DNA from: Algoriphagus lacus
GTDB taxonomy: Bacteria > Bacteroidota > Bacteroidia > Cytophagales > Cyclobacteriaceae
Assembly (NCBI RefSeq): GCF_003583985.1
Contig: NZ_QXML01000010.1
Coordinates: 80,292 to 144,291 of the forward strand
Length of the DNA stretch: 64,000 bases
Direction of reading: 5' to 3'
The notes beneath the pieces were generated by a model, which saw nothing but the letters and a program-made list of their open reading frames with translations, had not been told where the DNA came from and made no database searches. Each line of letters begins with the position of its first letter. Within the stretch, counting starts at the first letter, position 1. Shown piece after piece: positions 52,817 through 61,928 of the stretch. The translations under genes and the position numbers were made by a program.

Positions 52817-55255
52817 TTAGTTCAGTCCTGTGATTTCAAAGGCTTCAGGTAGATGGTCGCATTCCAAATAAGGAAGATTTTTGATTTCGAAATAGGGATG
52901 ATCATGCTCCGGAAGAGGATCAAATTCTGTGAGTTTACCAAGGAAAGCAAAATCTTCAGAAAGGAAGCTTCGCTTTTTTCCATCGATTAAAACAGATTCA
53001 GTGGAAAATCCATGGAAATAGATTTTAAGTTTTTTGAATTCGCTGGGGTAATTTCCCTCAGACGCTTCAAACTTCAATGTTTCGGTTGATGGATTGTAGC
53101 TGATTTTCCGTTTCAAAAATTGTCCGGAAAGGTACTCCAATCCTTCTCCTGCATCTTCATAATGGAGGTATTCCGAACCTTGATGACCCTGATAAACATG
53201 GATTCTGAGAACTCCGTCATGGCTTCCTCCGGTGAATTCCACATCTGATTGCATGGTGAAAAGCTGTCCACCTTTTACATAGACCGGCAGGTAATTCAGC
53301 GGGCAGTCCTGATAAACAGCTTGATTTCCTTTGACTTTTTGGTCAGAAAAGAGGTAATACCATTCACCCTTGGGCAGGTATACTTTGGTGATTTCTTTTG
53401 TGCTTTCCACTGGGGCTACCAGGAAGGAATCGCAAAACAAGTATTGGTTTTGGAAAGCAGACAAATAAACATGCTGATCCGAGGAGTATTGCACAGCCAA
53501 ACTTTCAGCCAAAGGAAGACCAGTTTGTGTGCTGGAGTAAAACTTACTGTAAAGGGTGGGCAATAATCTGTATCTCAGCTGCATATAATTTCGGCTGATC
53601 TCCTCCGTCTCTTCTCCAAAAGCCCAAGGCTCGGCATCGTTGCTGTTAATCATGGAATGCGCACGGTAGAAAGGTGCAAAGGCTCCGATGCTCATCCACC
53701 GTGCAAACAATGACTTGCTCGCCTCACCTGCAAACCCTCCCACATCGTATCCGGAGAAAGAGATTCCACTTAATCCCAGACTGTTGACCAGTCGAATTCC
53801 AGCGAGCATGTGTTCCTCGGAAGCGACGTTGTCACCTGTCCACGCAGCAGCATAGCGCTGAATTCCGGCAAATCCCGAACGGGTCAATACAAAAGGTCTT
53901 TTGTCCGGATTTTGAAAGGCAGATCCTTCCTGAGCACTTCTTGCCATCTGCATCCCATAGATATTTCGAGCTTTTCGATGGCTGGCTTTTTCACCTTCAT
54001 ATTCAAACTCGATCAGATTTGGTGTGAACTGACCCCAAGAAGCCGGCTCGTTCATGTCTGTCCAAAACCCATCCACACCGGCTTCGGTATAAAATGCCAT
54101 TTTTTCGGCCCACCAAGATCTTGTCTCAGCTTTGGTAAAATCAGGAAAAGCGCACCATCCCGGCCACACCTGCGCTTCGTAGGTTTTTCCGTCCGGATAT
54201 TTTACGAATAAGTCTTTTTCCAAGCCTTCTTCAAAAGGCAAATACCCTTTTTGAGTCTTGATTCCGGGATCCATGATGACGACTACTTTGAAGCCTTTTT
54301 CTTTTAATCTTGAAATCATGGCTTTGGGATCAGTAAACTTTTCCCCATCAAAGGTGAATACCTTGTACGCCTCCATGTGATGAATGTCCAGGTAAATCAC
54401 GTCAGCTGGCATTTTCTTATCCCTGAATCCTTGTGCTACGGCATAGACTTCGGAATCCGGATAGTAGGAGTAGCGGCATTGCTGATACCCAAGAGCCCAT
54501 TTCGGAGGCATTTGCATCCGTCCTGTAAGCCAGGTATAGGAAGAGATGATTCCAGCTAGGTTAGGTTGGTGGATGAAGTAATAATCCATATCTCCATCCT
54601 CAGCGCTGAAATAGATGAAGCGATTGGTGGAAGCACCAAAATTGAATACTGATTTGTGGGTGTTGTCAAAAAAGATTCCGTAAGCACCTTTATCATGGAC
54701 TCCCATGTAAAAAGGAATGCTCATATAAAGCGGATCATCGCCCACTCCATAGGCGAAATAGTCAGTATTCCAGTTGGTATAGGCTTTTCCGAAACGATTG
54801 AGATTTCCCGTTTTCTCCCCCAAACCAATGAATTTTTCATCTTTTTGGACTTCCTTGTAAGCTGCCACTTCAGATCCAATCCAGGAAATGCCAAGCGAAT
54901 CATCCGCATTGAGTAGATTTCCATCTAGGTCAAAGAATGAAAGCCTGAAAGCGTTTAAATCCAAGGTCATTTTTACCTGAGGCGTTGTAAGATGAACTTG
55001 TCCTTTTTCCTCGATCAGTTTGAATTCGACTTTTTCAGGTTGAACAATAACCGAGTAAGGATTGGACTCAAAATATTCAAACTTACTTGCCTGGACTCGT
55101 ATAATTCCACCGTGGTAAATGGTAATCCTAAAGTTGGCTAGGTCGCTTTTTCCCTGCAATCCATTCGCCGTGGATTGCCATTCCTTAACTTCTCCAAAAC
55201 CCTGATGACGGGAGGAATTGCGTGATAGTTTGGGAAACGAGGTCATGTGATTCAT
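52817..55255 (-). CDS. Glycoside hydrolase family 31 alpha-glucosidase
   Basis: The product has 812 residues. The GH31 nucleophile motif DGFWTDMNEPASWG lies at about 394-407 and the acid/base region YAAAWTGDNVASEEH at about 467-481; the N-terminal beta-sandwich (about 1-225) and C-terminal beta domains (about 590-790) are complete. There is no signal peptide, so it should act in the cytoplasm on maltodextrins, releasing glucose. It is transcribed with the MFS gene; a CAATCGATTG palindrome lies in its upstream region, a candidate operator for the LacI-type protein. ATG codons at 55255 and 55246 are both possible. Confidence 0.93.
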   Translation of the reverse strand: MNHMTSFPKLSRNSSRHQGFGEVKEWQSTANGLQGKSDLANFRITIYHGGIIRVQASKFEYFESNPYSVIVQPEKVEFKLIEEKGQVHLTTPQVKMTLDLNAFRLSFFDLDGNLLNADDSLGISWIGSEVAAYKEVQKDEKFIGLGEKTGNLNRFGKAYTNWNTDYFAYGVGDDPLYMSIPFYMGVHDKGAYGIFFDNTHKSVFNFGASTNRFIYFSAEDGDMDYYFIHQPNLAGIISSYTWLTGRMQMPPKWALGYQQCRYSYYPDSEVYAVAQGFRDKKMPADVIYLDIHHMEAYKVFTFDGEKFTDPKAMISRLKEKGFKVVVIMDPGIKTQKGYLPFEEGLEKDLFVKYPDGKTYEAQVWPGWCAFPDFTKAETRSWWAEKMAFYTEAGVDGFWTDMNEPASWGQFTPNLIEFEYEGEKASHRKARNIYGMQMARSAQEGSAFQNPDKRPFVLTRSGFAGIQRYAAAWTGDNVASEEHMLAGIRLVNSLGLSGISFSGYDVGGFAGEASKSLFARWMSIGAFAPFYRAHSMINSNDAEPWAFGEETEEISRNYMQLRYRLLPTLYSKFYSSTQTGLPLAESLAVQYSSDQHVYLSAFQNQYLFCDSFLVAPVESTKEITKVYLPKGEWYYLFSDQKVKGNQAVYQDCPLNYLPVYVKGGQLFTMQSDVEFTGGSHDGVLRIHVYQGHQGSEYLHYEDAGEGLEYLSGQFLKRKISYNPSTETLKFEASEGNYPSEFKKLKIYFHGFSTESVLIDGKKRSFLSEDFAFLGKLTEFDPLPEHDHPYFEIKNLPYLECDHLPEAFEITGLN

Positions 55256-55399
55256 GGTTTTTTAATTGAAATTCCCACAGGGAGCCTCGCTAAATTAAAA
55301 ACGAATCCTAAAATAAAAATTTGGCTTGAAGGCCTTTTGAAGCTGAAATAATACCATTCAAAAGTGAAAAGGGCCGTTTTTAGAAAAATTGGACCTATT

Positions 55400-55409
55400 C
55401 AATCGATTG
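55400..55409. promoter_or_regulatory. Candidate LacI-type operator upstream of the GH31 gene
   Basis: CAATCGATTG is a perfect 10-bp palindrome with a central CG, as in many LacI-family operators. It lies about 145 bases upstream of the GH31 start and just past the end of the lacI-type gene. Similar half-palindromes occur near 56616. Confidence 0.35.
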
Positions 55410-55451
55410 CGATCGGATTCGAAAATAACTTGGAATTTTTTACTCTTTCGC

Positions 55452-56480
55452 TCACCGAACTGATGATTTTCTCACCAAAAGCTCTGTTTCTAAAACTACC
55501 GACGATTTGAAGTCATCCGGACTGACCTTTTTTTCAATCAAATCCAGAAGTATTTCGGTGGCTTTAGCCCCAATCCTGAATCCCGGCTGGGCAACGGAAG
55601 TGAGGCTTGGATCGATCATGGAACAGAATTGCCAGTTACTGAATCCCACAATTCCTACTTGTTCAGGGACCTTTAGACCAGCTGCTTTGCAGGCCAACAT
55701 GGCACCGACTGCGGCCATATCATTATGGGCAAAAAATGCATCCGGTTTGACAGGGTACGTGTCAATGATTTCTGAGGCGATTTTTTGTGCTTCATCGTCC
55801 GTTCCCTTGGTGCATTCCACGATTAGGTTCGGATCGATGGATAATCCATGGTTGATGAGGGCATCTTGGTATCCACGCGCTCTTTCTTTGGAGATTTTCA
55901 GGTTGCTTGGACCGGAAAGGTGTACAATTTTCCTGTACCCCTGTTGAATCAAATGTTTGGTAGCTTCATAGGCTCCACTGTAATCATCCACGATCACATT
56001 GATGGATTCAGCGATTTCCGGTACTCGGTCGAAAAATACAATAGGGAATCCCTTGTCCAAAAGGTTGGAAAAGTGGTCAAAGTTGGTGGTTTCCTTGGAA
56101 TAGCTGACTAAGACTCCATCGATTTGATTGGCAAGCATGGTGGCAATGCTTGTTTTTTCCCGGGCAAGTTTTTCATTGGTTTGGGTCAAGATAACATTGT
56201 AGCCTCTGGAGTTTGCCACTTCTTCAATACCGCTGATGACCGTAGAGAAAAAGAAATGCACCACCTCGGGAATGATCACTCCAATGGTGTAGGAGCGGCT
56301 TTTGCGAAGAGAAAGAGCGATGGCATTAGGGCGATAATTCATTTTATCTGCCAGTTCCTTCACTTTTCTTTTGGTCTCCAGGCTTATTCCGGGGTAGTCT
56401 TTTAGCGCCCTGGAAACTGTGGATGTGGAGACATTGAGTTCCTTGGCGATGTCTTTGATAGTGGCTTGTTCTAGCTTCAT
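55452..56480 (-). CDS. LacI family transcriptional regulator
   Basis: The product has 342 residues. The N-terminal HTH (IKDIAKELNVSTSTVSRALK, residues 8-27) and hinge helix (YRPNAIALSLRK) are followed by a periplasmic-binding-protein-like effector domain (GVIIPEVVHFFFSTVISGIE onwards). It is divergent from the susE/amylase operon and upstream of the GH31-MFS operon, so it most likely controls both in response to maltose or related sugars. The effector is inferred from context. Confidence 0.92.
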   Translation of the reverse strand: MKLEQATIKDIAKELNVSTSTVSRALKDYPGISLETKRKVKELADKMNYRPNAIALSLRKSRSYTIGVIIPEVVHFFFSTVISGIEEVANSRGYNVILTQTNEKLAREKTSIATMLANQIDGVLVSYSKETTNFDHFSNLLDKGFPIVFFDRVPEIAESINVIVDDYSGAYEATKHLIQQGYRKIVHLSGPSNLKISKERARGYQDALINHGLSIDPNLIVECTKGTDDEAQKIASEIIDTYPVKPDAFFAHNDMAAVGAMLACKAAGLKVPEQVGIVGFSNWQFCSMIDPSLTSVAQPGFRIGAKATEILLDLIEKKVSPDDFKSSVVLETELLVRKSSVR

Positions 56481-56825
56481 AAAAATTTAACTATTCCCAG
56501 AATTAAATATAAGAGGATTTAAATATCGCATTTAGACTCAGCGCAATCGAGTTTAGGTCAATTTTTTCAAAATATTGAAAAATAGGGGATTAACGGTCAA
56601 AAAATATTTTGATATGCAAACGTTGCCGCAATCGTCTGCATTAAATTTTTCTTTTTATGTCTGATGTCTCCTCTTGCATGATCCCAATTACGGGCCTATG
56701 TTTTCCAAAAAATGGTCAGAATCCTTCCAGATTTTCCCTTCGGATAGAACAATCGGTTTGATCTAACCAAGAAAAAATTTCACTATTTCAATAATTAAAT
56801 ATCAATTCAATCAAACTCAAAATCT
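56481..56825. promoter_or_regulatory. Divergent regulatory region between lacI-type and susE/F-like genes
   Basis: This 345-base A+T-rich intergenic region contains no convincing ORF. It must hold promoters for both divergent transcripts. A palindrome-like GCAAACGTTGCC (56616-56627) with central CG, next to CAATCGTCTG (56629-56638), is a candidate double operator for the LacI-type regulator. No clear TAnnTTTG box was found immediately before either start. The remaining sequence shows nothing that I can assign. Confidence 0.5.
56616..56627. promoter_or_regulatory. Candidate LacI-type operator
   Basis: GCAAACGTTGCC is built around an AACGTT palindrome with central CG. It shares the CAAnCG half with the perfect palindrome at 55400 and with CAATCG at 56629. 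Confidence 0.3.
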
Positions 56826-57863
56826 ATGAAAGTACTTCGACAACTTGGATGGGTGGCTGCGGTCATACCAGCACTCTTTGCATGTGACACCTATGACATG
56901 CCTCCGATCATTCCCCAGACCGGGTCTACCCTTTCCAGTCCAGCGGCAGGTTCAGCTATTGTTCTTGAAAAGGATGGAGCTGAGGAGGAGGTAATCGCCT
57001 TCACCGTAACTGCTGCAGATTTTGGAACTACCGGAACTGTCAAATATGAGCTTCAGATGGATTTGCCAGGAGCAAATTTCGCAGCACCAGTAAAGCTTGG
57101 TGAATCAGAGTCCAACATCATCGAGGTAAATGTTGCCGAATTCAACGAGGCTTTGTTGGCAAAAGGTCTTGCCTATGAAGTGGCCTCCAATGTGGAGTTC
57201 CGTGTAAAATCTACCATCAACATCGGCTTGTTTCCGCTCATTGGTGCAACAGCTACTTTGAAAGTGACTCCCTACGATGCAACAGTGGCATTTCCGGTGA
57301 TGCATGTTCCAGGTGATTATCAGGGTTGGGATCCGACTAATGCCATGACTGTGCTTTATTCCGAAAATTTCGACAACAAATTCAAAGGACTTGTTCACAT
57401 CATCGGTGGTTCCAGAGAGTTCAAATTGACCGAAGGTCCAAGCTGGGATGTCAATTACGGTGATACCGGTGCTGACAACAAACTGGATGCAGGAGGAGAC
57501 AACATCAAAGTGGCAGCCGACGGTACTTATGAAATCAATGTGGACTTGGCTGCAAAAACCTATACCATCGGAGCAGTGAAAAGATGGGGAATTGTGGGTA
57601 GTGCAACTGCTGGTGGTTGGGATGCGGATACTCCAATGAACGCTTTTGACAAGGTGACAAATTCGTTGAAAATCACTACAAACCTAAAAGCAGGGGAATT
57701 CAAATTCAGAGCAAACAACAACTGGGATAACAATTACGGAGGAAGTAATGGTGAACTGACAGCCGGTGGAGCTAATATTGCAGTAGCTCAGGATGGTAAT
57801 TACACCATTACCTTATATTTCGGACCTGAAGGAATTGCCACGTATACCCTCACAAAAAATTAA
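56826..57863 (+). CDS. SusE/SusF-like starch-binding outer membrane lipoprotein
   Basis: The product has 345 residues with a lipoprotein signal (AAVIPALFACDTYDMPP). After an N-terminal SusE-type Ig-like domain (about 35-155) come two related starch-binding modules: VPGDYQGWDPTNAM to KTYTI (about 160-255) and VGSATAGGWDADTP to TYTL (about 257-343), each with the aromatic W-D pattern and an N-Y-G-x(n)-G-G-x-N-I segment. Such proteins bind starch at the cell surface beside the SusC/SusD importer. Those two genes are not next to it here. It is the first gene of the amylase operon and divergent from the LacI-type gene. Confidence 0.85.
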   Translation: MKVLRQLGWVAAVIPALFACDTYDMPPIIPQTGSTLSSPAAGSAIVLEKDGAEEEVIAFTVTAADFGTTGTVKYELQMDLPGANFAAPVKLGESESNIIEVNVAEFNEALLAKGLAYEVASNVEFRVKSTINIGLFPLIGATATLKVTPYDATVAFPVMHVPGDYQGWDPTNAMTVLYSENFDNKFKGLVHIIGGSREFKLTEGPSWDVNYGDTGADNKLDAGGDNIKVAADGTYEINVDLAAKTYTIGAVKRWGIVGSATAGGWDADTPMNAFDKVTNSLKITTNLKAGEFKFRANNNWDNNYGGSNGELTAGGANIAVAQDGNYTITLYFGPEGIATYTLTKN

Positions 57864-57881
57864 ACCGGTTTTTCGGTTTTT
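57862..57881 (+). terminator. Weak intrinsic terminator at the end of the susE/F-like gene
   Basis: A short stem, AAACCG / CGGTTT, with a T-rich loop and tail overlaps the stop codon. Together with the following hairpin it could lower expression of downstream genes. Confidence 0.45.
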
Positions 57882-57899
57882 GAATCAATAAATAGACTT

Positions 57900-57934
57900 A
57901 ACCGGTCATTCGGAACTTCTTCCGATGACCGGTT
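57900..57934 (+). terminator. Strong intra-operon hairpin (possible attenuator)
   Basis: A 15-bp stem pairs AACCGGTCAT-(T bulge)-CGGAA with TTCCGATGACCGGTT around a 4-base loop. No good T run follows, so it is more likely a partial terminator or mRNA-stabilising element between the susE/F-like and GH13 genes than a full stop. Confidence 0.55.
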
Positions 57935-57955
57935 AGTTCTTTAAAAATCCCCAAA

Positions 57956-60757
57956 ATGCTCAAAAAACTACCCTTTTTCATTTTTCTAATTTCCGGACTT
58001 TTCCTTCTGCGGGAGGTCGATGCTCAGGTTACCACAGATCCTGCTGTTCCCAATGCAGGAGGGGCAGTCAAAATAATTTATGACGCGTCCAAGGGAACAA
58101 CTGGCCTGAAGGATTGCAATTGCGATGTGTACATCCATATCGGTGCAGTGACTGGCGGACCCAGTTCCACTACTTGGACGATTGTGCCTTTCCAATGGGG
58201 CACCACCAACCCAGCTGCCAAAATGACCAAAGTCACAGGACAGGCAAATCTCTACACCTTTGAATTAACCCCAAACACCTTTTTCAACAATCCTAACAAC
58301 CTGACCATTTACCGATTGGGGATGGTTTTTAGAAATGCAGACGGAAGCAAGGAGGGGAAGACCAGTACCAACACCGATTTTTTTGTTGACTTAGCACAAG
58401 GGTTTGATGTCGCTTTTACGGCACCTCAGGCTACAAGTTCAGTTTCGCTTGACCAGGGTGAGAGTTTTGAATTCAAAGCGGCCTCGTCAGAGGCTGCTGA
58501 TTTGAGTTTTGAGCTGGACGGGGTCAAGGTAGCCGAAGCCCCAAACGCACAAGAAATTACTTACAACTTTACAGCAAGTACTTCGGGAAATTTTACCCTG
58601 ACTGTCAAAGCAAAGAAAGGCACGCAGGAGGACTCGCAGTCGGTTAATATCCTTGTTTTTGCTCCTTCAGAAACAGCTCCTTTACCGGCAGGAGCAAAAC
58701 TGGGCATCAATTACCTATCTGATTCTGAGGTGATTTTAGCACTTCAGGCTCCTGGAAAACGAATCGCCCATGTGATAGGAGATTTTACCGATTGGCAAGT
58801 TTTGCCTCAATTCCAAATGAAGAGGACACCGGACAAAGAAATTTTCTGGCTGAAAGTTTCAAACCTGGTTCCTAAACAAGAGTATATTTTTCAATACCTG
58901 GTGGACGGTGATATCCGGATTGGTGATCCCTATGCGGACAAAACCTCAGATCCATTCGGCGATCAGGAGATCATTACCCAAAACCGCTATCCTGGGCTCA
59001 AACCTTATCCTACGGGAAAAACGGAATTTCAGGCAACCTATCTTCAAACCGCTCAGGATTCCTATGCTTGGAAAAACCTTAGCTACACCAAGCCGAAACC
59101 CGAAGAATTGGTTGTTTATGAGCTTTTGGTTCGGGACTTTGACAATCGAAGAACATTCAATGCAGTAATTGAGCGTTTGGATTACCTGAAGGATTTGGGA
59201 ATAAATGCCATCGAACTGATGCCAATAGGTGAATTTGAAGGCAATCTTTCCTGGGGTTATAATCCCTCATTTTTCTTTGCTCCGGACAAATATTACGGAA
59301 CTAAAAATGATCTCAAGCGACTGATCGATGAAGCTCACGGTCGTGGGATTGTGGTAATTCTGGACATGGTCTTGAATCATGCTTTTGGTCAAAATCCAAT
59401 GGTAAGGCTTTTCAATGATGGAGATTACGGATCACCTACCGAGGACAATCCCTGGTTCAACCGGGTTGCCAAACACCCTTTCAATGTGGGCTATGACTTT
59501 AACCACGAGAGTACCTACACCAAGGCTTTTGTGGATTCGGTCAACAATTACTGGCTTACCGAATATAAAGTTGACGGTTTCCGGTTTGACCTTTCAAAAG
59601 GTTTTACGCAAGTCAATTCCGGAAGTAATGTCAACACCTGGTCCCAATATGACCCATCAAGAATAAAAATCTGGAAACACATTTACGATCGGATCAAGGC
59701 TAATCATCCGGATGCTTATGTGATTTTGGAACATTTGGCAGCCAATGAGGAAGAAAAAGAATTGGCAGACTATGGAATGATGCTTTGGGGAAATATCAAT
59801 TTTGATTTCCGGGAAATGGCAAAAGGCCAAAACAAGAATTTTGACTATGCCTATTACAAATCACGAGGATGGAATAAAAACGGACTGATCGCTTACCAAG
59901 AATCACATGACGAGGAGCGGGTGATGTGGGAAACGCTCAACTTCGGGGCGACTTCACCCATCAACCTGAAAAATCTTGAAAATGCCGTAAACCGAAACCA
60001 ATTGTTGACGGCATTTTATATGGGAATCCCAGGCCCAAAAATGGTCTGGCAATTTGGGGAATTTGGCTACGACCAAGAGCTGAACAACGACCGATTGGCG
60101 ATCAAACCAACCAAATGGGAATACTTGGATAATCCTCAGCGTGAGCGCCTATTCAAGCTCTACCAACAGATGATCAAATTAAAAAAGGAACATAAAGCCT
60201 TCAATACACCTGTAAAAGCAACCTTAAATCTAAGTGCGAGTGTCAAATCCATTCTTCTGGAGCATCCGGATATGGACGTGGTTATCCATGGGAACTTTAC
60301 GCTGAGCACTGCAGGAAATGTGTCTGTTTCCTTTCCCAAATCCGGGAAGTGGTACAATTACTTTACAGGGGATGAAATTACCGTTTCAGGTACCACCTTG
60401 ACTGTCAATTTCAGACCGAATGAATTTGTGATTTATACCAGCAAAAAACTGCCAGCTCCCGAAGATGGCATCTTGCAGGAGGATTTTGTGACTTCCATTC
60501 CGGAGGTCTTACCGGAAGGCAACTTCAAAGTGTATCCAGTACCGGCCTCATCAAGCCTCACCGTTGAGCTTCCCGGAGATATGATTCAGGCAAATTATAG
60601 GGTGGTGGATATGGCCGGAAGGGTGGTTTTCGATGGGCAAACTGATCGTGGAGAGCAGATTTTAGATTTTGATTTATCGGGAATTCAGGCAGGGATTTAT
60701 ATCTTTGAAGCTTTCGATACCAAGCGTGTACTTCATCAGCGCTTTATCAAAGAATAA
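57956..60757 (+). CDS. Secreted multidomain GH13 alpha-amylase with T9SS sorting domain
   Basis: The product has 933 residues and a signal peptide (FLISGLFLLREVDAQ). An N-terminal starch-binding-like domain (about 25-155), an Ig-like domain (about 160-240) and a CBM48/E-set domain (about 250-350, IAHVIGDFTDWQVL) precede a GH13 barrel (about 375-740) with ILDMVLNHAF, nucleophile aspartate in VDGFRFDLSKG (about 541-551), acid/base glutamate in VILEHLA (about 588-594) and SHDEE (about 651). A GH13 C-terminal beta domain and a T9SS sorting domain (YPVPASSSLTVELPGD) end the chain. It degrades starch outside the cell. Confidence 0.92.
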   Translation: MLKKLPFFIFLISGLFLLREVDAQVTTDPAVPNAGGAVKIIYDASKGTTGLKDCNCDVYIHIGAVTGGPSSTTWTIVPFQWGTTNPAAKMTKVTGQANLYTFELTPNTFFNNPNNLTIYRLGMVFRNADGSKEGKTSTNTDFFVDLAQGFDVAFTAPQATSSVSLDQGESFEFKAASSEAADLSFELDGVKVAEAPNAQEITYNFTASTSGNFTLTVKAKKGTQEDSQSVNILVFAPSETAPLPAGAKLGINYLSDSEVILALQAPGKRIAHVIGDFTDWQVLPQFQMKRTPDKEIFWLKVSNLVPKQEYIFQYLVDGDIRIGDPYADKTSDPFGDQEIITQNRYPGLKPYPTGKTEFQATYLQTAQDSYAWKNLSYTKPKPEELVVYELLVRDFDNRRTFNAVIERLDYLKDLGINAIELMPIGEFEGNLSWGYNPSFFFAPDKYYGTKNDLKRLIDEAHGRGIVVILDMVLNHAFGQNPMVRLFNDGDYGSPTEDNPWFNRVAKHPFNVGYDFNHESTYTKAFVDSVNNYWLTEYKVDGFRFDLSKGFTQVNSGSNVNTWSQYDPSRIKIWKHIYDRIKANHPDAYVILEHLAANEEEKELADYGMMLWGNINFDFREMAKGQNKNFDYAYYKSRGWNKNGLIAYQESHDEERVMWETLNFGATSPINLKNLENAVNRNQLLTAFYMGIPGPKMVWQFGEFGYDQELNNDRLAIKPTKWEYLDNPQRERLFKLYQQMIKLKKEHKAFNTPVKATLNLSASVKSILLEHPDMDVVIHGNFTLSTAGNVSVSFPKSGKWYNYFTGDEITVSGTTLTVNFRPNEFVIYTSKKLPAPEDGILQEDFVTSIPEVLPEGNFKVYPVPASSSLTVELPGDMIQANYRVVDMAGRVVFDGQTDRGEQILDFDLSGIQAGIYIFEAFDTKRVLHQRFIKE

Positions 60758-60775
60758 CCAAACCTAACTCAAACT

Positions 60776-61837
60776 ATGAAATTTAAACCTGGAGTTAAAT
60801 ACGGGGAAGAACTCAGAGACCTTTATGCGTATGCAAAGGAGAATGAATTTGCTTATCCTGCAGTCAATGTGATTGGAACCAATTCAGTGAATGCTGTTTT
60901 GGAAACTGCCAAGAAAGTGAATTCCCCTGTGATCATTCAGTTTTCCAATGGAGGAGCTCAGTTTTTCGCCGGAAAAAGCCTTCCAAACGACAAGCAGCAG
61001 GCGAGTATTGCCGGGGGAATCTCCGGTGCACACCATGTACACCTAATGGCTGAAGCTTATGGAGTTCCTGTGATTTTGCACACCGATCACGCTGCTTTGA
61101 AGTTGTTGCCTTGGATTGACGGGTTGTTGGAAGCAGGTAAGGCCTATTATGCCACTCACAAGCGACCACTTTTCAGTTCTCACATGCTGGATCTTTCCGA
61201 AGAGCCACTTCATGAGAACGTGGAGATTTCTGCCAAGTACTTTACCGAATTCACCAAGCTGGATATGGCTATCGAGATCGAACTTGGGGTGACTGGTGGT
61301 GAAGAAGACGGCGTAGATAACTCCGATGTGGATTCTTCCAGATTGTACACGCAGCCATCCGAAGTTGCTTATGCTTATGAGCATCTGAAGAAAATCGGTG
61401 ATCTGTTTACGATTGCTGCTTCTTTTGGTAATGTTCACGGTGTGTATAAGCCAGGCAACGTTAGCTTGAAGCCCATCATCCTTAAGAATTCCCAGGATTT
61501 CGTAAACCAAAAGTTCGGGACTAGTGGAAAGCCGTTGAATTTCGTATTCCATGGTGGTTCCGGTTCCTCTCTGGAGGAAATTCGCGAAGCAAACAGCTAC
61601 GGTTCGATCAAAATGAACATCGATACCGATATGCAGTGGGCGATGTGGGAAGGCATCCTCAATTTCTACAAGAAAAACGAGGGGTATCTGCAAAGTCAGC
61701 TCGGAAACCCTGAAGGTCCGGACAGTCCAAACAAGAAATATTACGACCCACGCAACTGGTTGAGAAAGGGAGAGGAGAACTTCGTGAAGCGTCTCGAGCT
61801 CGCTTTTGACATGCTGAATGCAGTAGGTAGAAATTAA
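60776..61837 (+). CDS. fbaA: Class II fructose-bisphosphate aldolase
   Basis: This is a 353-residue zinc-dependent aldolase that cleaves fructose 1,6-bisphosphate in glycolysis. Zinc and substrate motifs are VILHTDHAALKLLPWIDG (about 98-115), IEIELGVTGGEEDGVDN (about 165-181) and FVFHGGSGSSLEEI (about 259-272). It belongs to the FbaA (class IIA) branch by length. It lies 18 bases after the amylase gene and ends in a strong terminator, which ties expression of this glycolytic step to starch use. No signal peptide. Confidence 0.95.
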   Translation: MKFKPGVKYGEELRDLYAYAKENEFAYPAVNVIGTNSVNAVLETAKKVNSPVIIQFSNGGAQFFAGKSLPNDKQQASIAGGISGAHHVHLMAEAYGVPVILHTDHAALKLLPWIDGLLEAGKAYYATHKRPLFSSHMLDLSEEPLHENVEISAKYFTEFTKLDMAIEIELGVTGGEEDGVDNSDVDSSRLYTQPSEVAYAYEHLKKIGDLFTIAASFGNVHGVYKPGNVSLKPIILKNSQDFVNQKFGTSGKPLNFVFHGGSGSSLEEIREANSYGSIKMNIDTDMQWAMWEGILNFYKKNEGYLQSQLGNPEGPDSPNKKYYDPRNWLRKGEENFVKRLELAFDMLNAVGRN

Positions 61838-61860
61838 GCAGATTATCAGTTCTGAAATGA

Positions 61861-61888
61861 AAAGTCACTTTCGGGTGACTTTTTTTTT
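61861..61888 (+). terminator. Intrinsic terminator after fbaA
   Basis: Stem AAAGTCAC / GTGACTTT with a 6-base loop and a run of nine Ts in all. It overlaps an in-frame ATG (61857) that was therefore rejected as the start of the next gene. Confidence 0.9.
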
Positions 61889-61928
61889 CACAAATGATTG
61901 GCAACTGAATCCATTTCCCAAATATTCT

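Noticed and set aside
57900..57934. LacI-type operator between the susE/F-like gene and the amylase gene
   Set aside because: The inverted repeat is long, with a short loop and a bulge, which fits an RNA hairpin better than a protein-binding palindrome; it also lacks the CAAnCG halves.
61857..61928. Longer N-terminus for the lipoprotein amylase starting at 61857
   Set aside because: This stretch forms the fbaA terminator hairpin and T run; the start at 61929 gives a proper lipoprotein signal.
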